Position numbers and translations under genes: made by a program. The notes under the pieces were generated by a model that was not told the DNA's origin, searched no databases, and was given only the letters and a program-made list of their open reading frames with translations. From assembly GCA_030605705.1 (NCBI GenBank), contig JAUWHU010000235.1:1-12230 (forward strand): a stretch of 12,230 nt of DNA, given 5' to 3'. Shown here one piece after another: positions 7,291 through 12,230 of this stretch. The first letter of the stretch is position 1. Each line of letters starts with the position of its first letter. Origin of the DNA: Thermoflexia bacterium (GTDB lineage Bacteria; Chloroflexota; Anaerolineae; B4-G1; SLSP01).

Positions 7291-7316
7291 GTCAAACGTC
7301 AACACTGACGCTTGAC
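7270..7316. repeat. Heptad inverted repeat across the thrC stop codon (copy 3)
   Basis: Five 7-base units starting gtca run from 7270 to 7304 (gtcaaac at 7277-7283 and again at 7291-7297). The arm 7291-7301 pairs with 7306-7316 at 10 of 11 positions around a 4-nt loop. The TAA stop of thrC (7288-7290) is the end of the third unit, so the enzyme's last residues are repeat-encoded. Confidence 0.75.
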
Positions 7317-7357
7317 GGAGGTTCAATGGTATCTTTTCAAAAAGTGAGGGCGAGTAG

Positions 7358-7410
7358 CTGTGGCCGGTCTCCCGACCGAGCCACAGACGGGCACGGTCAG
7401 GAGACCGGCC
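7358..7410. repeat. Palindrome with two exclusive foldings
   Basis: Folding A pairs 7362-7378 with 7394-7410 (16 of 17). Folding B pairs 7358-7369 with 7374-7386 around a 4-nt loop with one bulged base (7379). The two share bases and cannot form together. There is no T-run after either, so a normal intrinsic terminator is unlikely. A dispersed palindromic repeat is the simplest reading; a switchable leader before the VanZ-like gene is the alternative. Confidence 0.6.
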
Positions 7411-7427
7411 CGAGCGGGCATTCTTGC

Positions 7428-7476
7428 GCGTGTTGCGTGTTCCGTCAACAGACTACGCAACACGCAACACGAACCC
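7428..7476. repeat. Heptad inverted repeat (copy 4)
   Basis: gcgtgtt occurs twice in tandem at 7428-7441 and cgcaaca twice at 7456-7469. The arms 7429-7441 and 7459-7471 are a perfect 13-bp inverted repeat with a 17-nt loop. The element ends 13 nt before the VanZ-like ATG and keeps the 7-base register across the loop. Confidence 0.85.
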
Positions 7477-7489
7477 CAACAGGCCAAGT

Positions 7490-8011
7490 ATGAAGAATAA
7501 GTTTTGGTGGATGATTGCTCTCGCCGTAGTCGTTTGGCTCCTATGGATGACGCTGCGGCCCAACACTACCGTCGCTACCGACCTCACACCGCTCACCGGA
7601 CCGGCAGCAGCACGAGGTATCTCCATCCACTGGCTGATTGACATCGCCGGTAACATAGTCGTTTTCGTACCGTTGGGCGCGGCGGTGGCCCTGGCATTGG
7701 GCGACCATCCGGCCAGGCTGCGTCTCCTGGGAGGCAGCGGAGCCGGGGCTTTGCTCAGTGCGTCCATAGAATTGGCGCAGTTGGCTCTCCCCAGCCGTGT
7801 TTCGGCGGTGGGGGATTGGGCTTTGAACACGGCAGGCGCAGCCATAGGCGCGGCGCTTGCGGTTTTTGCGCCGCCTTATCTCAAATCTATTGTGTATTTC
7901 GTATTGCGTATCACGCGAAACAAGAAATACGCAATACGGAATACAGGATATGGCTCCCCTGAAAAAAGGCATCTTACCACGGAGGACACGGAGAAGATAG
8001 AAAAAATTTGA
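7490..8011 (+). CDS. VanZ-like membrane protein with repeat-derived C-terminal tail
   Basis: A 173-residue VanZ-family integral membrane protein of unknown function. Hydrophobic segments lie at about 6-22, 50-70, 79-98 and 112-130. Family marks are NIVVFVPLG at 55-63, SASIELAQ at 90-97 and DWALNTAGA at 109-117. ATG 7490 is chosen because MKNKFWWM gives a normal membrane N-terminus and acagg lies upstream; an in-frame TTG at 7424 would start inside a repeat. From about residue 135 the protein is encoded by two repeat elements (copy 5 heptads, then the element containing TTEDTE), so some 39 residues have no family equivalent. A native stop was probably lost when the repeats arrived. It sits between two metabolic genes with no obvious functional link. 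Confidence 0.8.
   Translation: MKNKFWWMIALAVVVWLLWMTLRPNTTVATDLTPLTGPAAARGISIHWLIDIAGNIVVFVPLGAAVALALGDHPARLRLLGGSGAGALLSASIELAQLALPSRVSAVGDWALNTAGAAIGAALAVFAPPYLKSIVYFVLRITRNKKYAIRNTGYGSPEKRHLTTEDTEKIEKI
7893..7949. repeat. Heptad inverted repeat (copy 5)
   Basis: The arms 7893-7911 and 7927-7945 pair at 18 of 19 positions around a 15-nt loop. The whole element is eight 7-base units, starting with gtatttc and gtattgc on the left and reading acgcaat and acggaat on the right. It is translated as part of the VanZ-like protein's C-terminus. Confidence 0.85.
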
Positions 8012-8105
8012 TATTTGGTTTAAGAAAATTCCACTTCACACGTCAAAAAATTAATTTTCTCAAGGTCAAGTTTAAAATCTTTGCGCTCTCTGTGTCCTCT
8101 GTGGT
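7976..8105. repeat. Long inverted repeat with accacggag-type ends
   Basis: Terminal arms of 20 nt (7976-7995 and 8086-8105, 17 of 20 paired) enclose about 90 nt of A+T-rich sequence. The left arm is translated as LTTEDTEK in the VanZ-like protein and the element contains its stop codon. The arm sequence belongs to a type seen widely in environmental genomes. The A+T-rich middle codes for nothing recognisable, so it resembles a miniature non-autonomous element. Confidence 0.7.
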
Positions 8106-8131
8106 GAAATTCTTAGTTTTTTCAGTAGACT

Positions 8132-8152
8132 CAGAATACGCAATCTCAAATA
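8132..8152. repeat. Weak heptad remnant (copy 6)
   Basis: Three 7-base units (agaatac first, caaatac last) resembling the right arm of copy 5. The left partner is not apparent. It ends 7 nt before the ggagaag ribosome binding site of the next gene. Confidence 0.4.
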
Positions 8153-8173
8153 CAAAATGGAGAAGAGTAAATC

Positions 8174-9640
8174 ATGATCGATCTAAGTGTCAACAAAGAA
8201 CAACTGGAACGTACTGTAGAACGTGCGCGCGGGCGCAACATCATCATCCCGACCTTTGCGGAGATGAAAAACCCCGAACTTGTCCCTGAACAGGTCAAAG
8301 AAGACCTGCGGGGCCTCGGGCTGTGGGACATCACCTCCCGCAACCTCTTCCGCATCACCTGGAAGAACGAGCCGGTTGCCAATGGCGGCGGCTACGGCGG
8401 CGTCAACTACATTGAGATTCCTCACGAGATCACCGGCGTGAAGGCGCGCATCATCGCGTTGGTGGGCAAGTGGTTCCCTACCGGTTCCCACAAAGTCGGC
8501 GCGACTTTCGGGTGTCTGGCGCCGCGCCTCGTGACCGGCCAATTCGACCCCACCTACCACAGCGCGGTCTGGCCCTCCACCGGCAACTACTGCCGGGGCG
8601 GCGCTTACGACTCGACGCTGCTTTCCTGCAAGTCCATCGCCATCCTCCCCGAGGGGATGAGCCGCGAGCGTTTCGAATGGCTCGCCAAGGTCGCCGGCGA
8701 GGTTATCGCCACGCCCGGCTGCGAATCCAACGTCAAGGAAATCTTCGATAAGTGCCATGAGCTCACCCGCGAGCGCGGTGACGAGATCTTCATCTTCAAC
8801 CAGTTTGATGAATTTGGCAACTACCTCTTTCACTACGATGTCACCGGGCACGCGATGGAAGAAGTTCTGCAAAAGGAGCTGGGGCCGGAGGACCGTTACT
8901 TCGGGCTGACGCTCACCACCGGTTCAGCCGGAACCTTGGGCTGCGGCGATTACATGAAGCAGCTCTTCCCCACCAGCAAAATTGCGGCAGGTGAGGCGTT
9001 GCAGTGCCCCACGATGCTGCTCAACGGCTACGGCGGGCACCGTATCGAGGGCATCGGCGACAAGCATGTCCCCTGGATCCATGATGTCAGGAACACCGAT
9101 ATGATCATCGCTGTTGACGACGAGGCCAGCATGAGCCTGGTGCGGCTCTTCAACGAGCCGGCCGGCCATGAATACTTGCTCGAACAAGGGGTTTCCCAGG
9201 AATTTGTGGATAATCTGGAGCTGCTGGGCGTCTCCAGCATCGCCAACGTCCTCATGGCGATCAAGATGGCGAAATGGTACGAGTTGGACGAGCACGACGT
9301 CGTGCTCACCGTCTGGACGGATTCGATGGAGCTCTACCAGAGTCGCCTGCGCGAGATGCACGAAGCCCACGGCCACTACAGCGAGAGCGAAGCCGCCGCC
9401 GATTACAGCCGCTACCTCCTCGGCCAGACCACGGACAACATGCTGGAGCTCAGCTACCCGGATCGCCGCCGCGTCCACAACCTCAAGTATTACACCTGGG
9501 TCGAGCAGCAGGGCAAGACCTACGAGGAAATCATGCGCCAGTGGTACGACAAGGATTACTGGCCCAACATGCAGCAGCAACTCCCGGAGATTGACAACCT
9601 GATCAAGGAGTTCAACGAGCGGGTGGGGTTGGTGAAGTAG
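8174..9640 (+). CDS. PLP-dependent fold-type II enzyme, substrate unknown
   Basis: A 488-residue cytoplasmic PLP enzyme of the tryptophan synthase beta / threonine synthase fold. The likely PLP lysine is Lys107 in PTGSHKVGA, a WPSTGNYCRGGA loop follows, and the phosphate-binding loop is TTGSAGTLG with Gly250-Gly256. It is longer than ordinary cysteine synthase or threonine dehydratase and has a characteristic C-terminus rich in Trp, Tyr and Asp (MRQWYDKDYWPNMQQQ). Proteins like this are usually named only PLP-dependent protein. ATG 8174 follows ggagaag at 8159-8165. With carbamate kinase and threonine synthase nearby, a role as lyase or synthase in amino-acid or diamino-acid catabolism is plausible; the reaction cannot be read from sequence. 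Codon use matches the carbamate kinase and thrC. Confidence 0.85.
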   Translation: MIDLSVNKEQLERTVERARGRNIIIPTFAEMKNPELVPEQVKEDLRGLGLWDITSRNLFRITWKNEPVANGGGYGGVNYIEIPHEITGVKARIIALVGKWFPTGSHKVGATFGCLAPRLVTGQFDPTYHSAVWPSTGNYCRGGAYDSTLLSCKSIAILPEGMSRERFEWLAKVAGEVIATPGCESNVKEIFDKCHELTRERGDEIFIFNQFDEFGNYLFHYDVTGHAMEEVLQKELGPEDRYFGLTLTTGSAGTLGCGDYMKQLFPTSKIAAGEALQCPTMLLNGYGGHRIEGIGDKHVPWIHDVRNTDMIIAVDDEASMSLVRLFNEPAGHEYLLEQGVSQEFVDNLELLGVSSIANVLMAIKMAKWYELDEHDVVLTVWTDSMELYQSRLREMHEAHGHYSESEAAADYSRYLLGQTTDNMLELSYPDRRRVHNLKYYTWVEQQGKTYEEIMRQWYDKDYWPNMQQQLPEIDNLIKEFNERVGLVK

Positions 9641-9665
9641 CATAACAAAATATCGTCAAAAACAA

Positions 9666-9725
9666 AATCCGGCATCTTTAGGCGTGTCTGGGGGCTTCCC
9701 CGGCATAGCCAGGAGATGCCGGATT
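9666..9725. terminator. Inverted repeat after the PLP enzyme, possible terminator
   Basis: A perfect 12-bp pairing (9666-9677 with 9714-9725) encloses 36 nt that contain a smaller gggg/cccc hairpin (9691-9701). It starts 26 nt after the PLP enzyme stop and is followed by a T-rich but interrupted stretch. Transcription end is a fair guess; a dispersed palindromic repeat is equally possible. Confidence 0.4.
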
Positions 9726-9803
9726 CTTGATTTCTGATTTTCCTCATGAGAATGTCTGGCCTTCCCTACCCCCGGCCCTGGGTATTCCCCTTTTGCCACT
9801 TGC

Positions 9804-9842
9804 TTGACGACACGACGGAAAGTATTAGAGTTGTTACCGTCG
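9804..9842 (+). promoter_or_regulatory. Possible promoter and operator dyad before the regulator gene
   Basis: ttgacg at 9804-9809 and tagagt at 9826-9831, 16 nt apart, make a partial sigma-70-like pair. Over the second half lies a perfect 6-bp dyad, cgacgg at 9813-9818 and ccgtcg at 9837-9842. The placement, 22 nt before the start codon of a NarL-type regulator, would suit autoregulation. This rests on short matches only. Confidence 0.25.
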
Positions 9843-9863
9843 AACAAACGAGGGAGGTAAAAA

Positions 9864-10511
9864 ATGAGTGTCCGTGTGCTAGTGGTAGACGAGCATCCAT
9901 TGATGTTACGCGGTATGCGCGACGGATTAAGAGGTATCTCAGACATTGAGGTGGTGGGAGAAGCCGGCGACGGCCAGACAGCCCTGCAGCTGATCGCAGA
10001 ACGCCAACCTGACGTGGTGCTTATGGGTTGCTGCTTGCCGGACATACCTGGCTCGGAAGTGGCGAGACGTATAGAGGAGCAGGGGCTACCGACGCGCGTG
10101 CTGGCGTTTAGTGCGTATACAGAGAGATATTACCTCTACCAGATGTGGGAAGCCGGTGCAGCAGGCTACTTATTGCAGACGGAACCACTGGAAACCGTCG
10201 CGGCAGCCGTGCGAGTTGTGGCGCAGGGGCAGCAGCGGTGGACGGCGAAGCAAATTGCGCGCATCTTGTATTGGCAGACAGAGGTGCTGAGGCCGTGGGA
10301 GAGCCTGACCGAGCGGGAGCGCGAGGTGGTGTGCCTGCTCACACGTGCCTTGAGCAACGCTGAGATCGCGGAAACTCTATCCATAACTGTGCGTACGGTG
10401 GAGATGCATCTGACGCACGTTCTGGAAAAGTTGGACGTCCATTCGCGATTGGAAGCCGTGGTATGGGTGCGCGACAATCTGCCGGAAGACCTGTGGAAAC
10501 CCACAGGATAA
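9864..10511 (+). CDS. NarL/LuxR-type response regulator with degenerate receiver
   Basis: A 215-residue DNA-binding regulator: receiver domain at about 3-120 and LuxR-type helix-turn-helix at about 146-204 (LTEREREVV from 148, SNAEIAETL from 164, RTVEMHLTHVLEKL from 177). The receiver keeps Asp9 of the acidic pocket and Ser83, but the phosphorylation site is Gly55 (VVLMGCCLP in place of the usual LMD) and the conserved switch Lys is Gln105 (GYLLQTEP). It therefore probably does not work by Asp phosphorylation; it may bind DNA constitutively or sense another signal. No histidine kinase lies beside it. A strong ggaggt at 9853-9858 precedes ATG 9864. The next genes encode a secreted protein and a lipoprotein, which may be its targets; that is inference. 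Confidence 0.9.
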   Translation: MSVRVLVVDEHPLMLRGMRDGLRGISDIEVVGEAGDGQTALQLIAERQPDVVLMGCCLPDIPGSEVARRIEEQGLPTRVLAFSAYTERYYLYQMWEAGAAGYLLQTEPLETVAAAVRVVAQGQQRWTAKQIARILYWQTEVLRPWESLTEREREVVCLLTRALSNAEIAETLSITVRTVEMHLTHVLEKLDVHSRLEAVVWVRDNLPEDLWKPTG

Positions 10512-10531
10512 AGATTGTGGTTTTCCACAAT
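10491..10531. promoter_or_regulatory. Competing hairpins at the regulator's 3' end
   Basis: Perfect hairpin ctgtgg/ccacag (10491-10506, 4-nt loop) spans the last codons. A second perfect hairpin, attgtgg/ccacaat (10514-10531, TTTT loop), follows. Alternatively 10492-10499 pairs with 10522-10529. No T-run follows, so termination is doubtful; the arrangement could control read-through into the next gene. Confidence 0.3.
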
Positions 10532-10608
10532 AGACAAACCGCTGGAAATCGGATAGAGTAGATATGCTGCTGGTAAAACCGGCAAGTATTGACTCTAGGA
10601 GGGATCAC

Positions 10609-11121
10609 ATGTTGAAGTTAAGATTGGTTTCTGTGTTTGTGCTGTTGGCAATGTTGTTGACCTTTGTGCCCAATACGGTGATAGCTGCTGAACCACCGCC
10701 TCCTGAAGTACAGATAGGTTCCGACAAAGAACCACAACCAGCACCCCCGCCACCGGACGATGTAAAGGTCTACACTGTGATCGGAAGTTCGAAAAGCGGT
10801 CTATCCGGACCGGGTGGTGGATACGCCGTTTTGTCGGCCATTATGAACTACTATTACCAGGGGGGAGACTGGTGGTCGCGAGCAGGCGCAAAAATCGATC
10901 TAGTGACAGGGACGTCATACGCTTACGCATATGCAACTCGCAGGCACGGGGATTGGTCTTCCCCAACAGCATCTTGCGTTGCTTCGATGTATGGCGACTG
11001 TACAGCTTATACTGCATACTACAGTTCCTCTGGATTAGTCATAGCCCAAGCCGATACAACCGTACATTGGTCCGCTGGCGGGTACAGTTATGCTACGGTG
11101 TACGTCAACCACACCTTCTAA
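10609..11121 (+). CDS. Small secreted, tyrosine-rich protein of unknown function
   Basis: A 170-residue exported protein not matched to any family I know. A clear Sec signal peptide has Lys3 and Arg5, a hydrophobic core at about 6-20, and cleavage near Ala26-Ala27. A proline-rich acidic linker follows (EPPPPEV, then PAPPPPDD). The remaining ~105 residues hold 14 tyrosines, many small residues (SYAYAYATR, GGYSYATVYV) and just two cysteines in SCVASMYGDC, likely a disulfide. This suggests a small beta-rich domain. The start at 10609 is chosen because aggaggg lies 5 nt before it and the signal peptide begins there; an upstream in-frame ATG at 10564 would add 15 charged residues ahead of it. It lies between a regulator and a lipoprotein gene, suggesting an envelope or extracellular role. 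Confidence 0.8.
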   Translation: MLKLRLVSVFVLLAMLLTFVPNTVIAAEPPPPEVQIGSDKEPQPAPPPPDDVKVYTVIGSSKSGLSGPGGGYAVLSAIMNYYYQGGDWWSRAGAKIDLVTGTSYAYAYATRRHGDWSSPTASCVASMYGDCTAYTAYYSSSGLVIAQADTTVHWSAGGYSYATVYVNHTF

Positions 11122-11136
11122 TATAGAATCCAGCAT

Positions 11137-11178
11137 ACTGAGTCCGATTCCTTTTCTGCACAAGGGATCGGACTCAGT
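11137..11178. promoter_or_regulatory. Strong hairpin between the secreted protein and lipoprotein genes
   Basis: The 17-nt arms 11137-11153 and 11162-11178 pair at all positions if one G-U pair is allowed, around an 8-nt loop. It begins 16 nt after the upstream stop and ends 9 nt before the ggaggt of the downstream gene. It lacks a trailing T-run, so it may stabilise the upstream transcript or reduce read-through. Confidence 0.6.
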
Positions 11179-11198
11179 GCATCTCTCGGAGGTCATTA

Positions 11199-12230
11199 AT
11201 GGTAAAAAATAAAAGTGTTCTGCGCTCCGTTGTCATTCTGATCCTATTATTCGTAGTGTTAGGCTGCAACTCCATCCAATCTTTTCGCGATTCCACATCT
11301 CTAAAACCTGTCCCTATACAGCCCCCTAGTGAAACAGTGGCCCTTCTGAACGAGGGAGAAAACGTACGCGAACGTATTCTTAGTGACCCGGCTAGTGCGC
11401 TCGCTTGGGACCAAAAACAGAATATGTTTCCTGTAGGAGGCCGACGGAGTACCTGGCTCGCGCAATTTGCCTTGTCAAACGATGAAAACCCTTCAGAACC
11501 TAGCGGCTTGTACCGCTTGTCATCGAAACAGCCTTCGTACGGCAGGCTTTTGGTGTCCAACGTTTTCCATAAAACACACGATTTGGGCCTGGTTTTTTTG
11601 TTCGACTATCAACCTTTGCAAGTACAAGTCGAGTCTGAACTTCAAAGTGCCTACTATATGCCCGAGATCGCTGTAGGGGCACAACGAGCGGTCGAGTTTC
11701 TACTTCCCCCCTTCCCTGCAGGATTGCATCACTTGTCGGTCATATTGATTACGGACCCAAAATCCGAATCTCTGGATATGGACTACCGTTGGGCGCAACA
11801 ACAATCTTTTTCTGAGCAACGTTTTGATCTCTGGGTCGATATCGAAGCAATCCCAGCAGGTACACCTGCCTTTGTCAATCAAGAACAAGCTATCGCCGGA
11901 GGAGGTTTTAGATCGCAGTTTGAGATTGTCGAGTCAGATACTTCTCCTTATAAACTCATCGAGGAGCTTCATTTTGAGGTCGGTACTGAAAACGAAGTGG
12001 GATTACTTTTTGCCGCTGAAGAACAAAGCTCAAATAGCCCATCCTACACCGGAACATTGCCGCTCCGCATTGGAGTGTTCTGGAACGACGCTCTTCACAC
12101 AGCTTTTGATTACGAACTCGACCCCAAACTCAAGCTTTCCGAACCTTTCTTGCTCCCCTTTACCATAGAAACACCGAGTGAGCCGGGACAGTATCAAATG
12201 CAAGTCGTAGCCTTCCCAATTCCATGGCAT
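11199..12230 (+). CDS. Putative lipoprotein, 3' end beyond the window
   Basis: An open frame of 344 codons without a stop to the last base, so the gene is truncated by the window edge. ATG 11199 follows ggaggt at 11188-11193. The N-terminus is a lipoprotein signal: basic start, hydrophobic stretch at about 11-21, then VLGC with Cys23 as the predicted lipidated residue, so the mature protein should be anchored in the membrane facing outward. The rest is a long soluble region with many short strand-like segments (VEFLLPPFPAGLHHLSVI, FDLWVDIEAIPAG) and no motif I recognise. Base composition is visibly closer to 50% G+C than that of the metabolic genes. It follows the secreted protein gene by 77 nt and may be co-regulated with it. 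Confidence 0.8.
   Translation, partial: MVKNKSVLRSVVILILLFVVLGCNSIQSFRDSTSLKPVPIQPPSETVALLNEGENVRERILSDPASALAWDQKQNMFPVGGRRSTWLAQFALSNDENPSEPSGLYRLSSKQPSYGRLLVSNVFHKTHDLGLVFLFDYQPLQVQVESELQSAYYMPEIAVGAQRAVEFLLPPFPAGLHHLSVILITDPKSESLDMDYRWAQQQSFSEQRFDLWVDIEAIPAGTPAFVNQEQAIAGGGFRSQFEIVESDTSPYKLIEELHFEVGTENEVGLLFAAEEQSSNSPSYTGTLPLRIGVFWNDALHTAFDYELDPKLKLSEPFLLPFTIETPSEPGQYQMQVVAFPIPWH

Noticed and set aside
7424..7489. Alternative TTG start giving the VanZ-like protein 22 extra residues
   Set aside because: The extra codons lie in a heptad repeat and encode a polar stretch before a normal membrane N-terminus; ATG 7490 is better.
8183..9643. Two long open frames on the - strand (about 229 and 239 codons) opposite the PLP enzyme
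   Set aside because: They are antisense shadows of a high-G+C gene with clear motifs; their translations are low-complexity and have no domain.
10564..10608. Upstream ATG for the secreted protein
   Set aside because: It would place 15 residues, several charged, before the signal peptide, and the strong aggaggg lies just before 10609.
11467..12168. Short + strand frames (69 and 114 codons) in the last part of the window
   Set aside because: They lie in other frames of the long lipoprotein gene, which has the ribosome binding site and signal sequence.

Overview
The window reads as a piece of a moderately high-G+C bacterial chromosome. The protein families (carbamate kinase, zinc-ribbon threonine synthase, VanZ-like protein, NarL-type regulator, DUF488 proteins) and the dense load of small palindromic and seven-base-period repeats between genes fit an environmental Chloroflexota (Anaerolineae-like) genome. 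That placement is an inference from gene content and style; there is no rRNA or marker gene to prove it. All genes recognised lie on the + strand.

Layout. (1) 4-960: carbamate kinase. (2) 1062-5889: a tight four-gene cassette of two DUF488 proteins, a probable dual OB-fold protein and a 1033-residue RecQ-type helicase with a TPR-like N-terminal extension. Spacings are 21 nt, 11 nt and a 4-nt ATGA overlap, so this looks like one operon. It is visibly less G+C-rich than the metabolic genes around it and is bracketed by similar repeat sequence, as if an island had landed between metabolic genes. (3) 5989-9640: threonine synthase, a small VanZ-like membrane protein and a 488-residue fold-type II PLP enzyme. 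With the carbamate kinase these may be remains of one amino-acid/carbamoyl-phosphate gene neighbourhood. (4) 9864-12230: a NarL-type regulator whose receiver domain lacks the phospho-acceptor Asp and the switch Lys, then a small tyrosine-rich secreted protein, then a lipoprotein gene that runs off the window end.

Repeats are the second theme. Most intergenic gaps hold an inverted repeat, and at five places (plus one weak one) the arms are built from 7-base units whose sequence differs from locus to locus. Some repeat sequence is translated: two palindromic elements sit in frame inside threonine synthase, its stop codon lies in a heptad array, and the last ~39 residues of the VanZ-like protein are encoded by two repeat elements.

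The best candidate for an under-described system is the DUF488-DUF488-dual OB-TPR/RecQ cassette, plausibly a nucleic-acid processing or defence unit. The degenerate regulator with its secreted protein and lipoprotein is a second unit worth attention. No intergenic stretch exceeds 300 bases.
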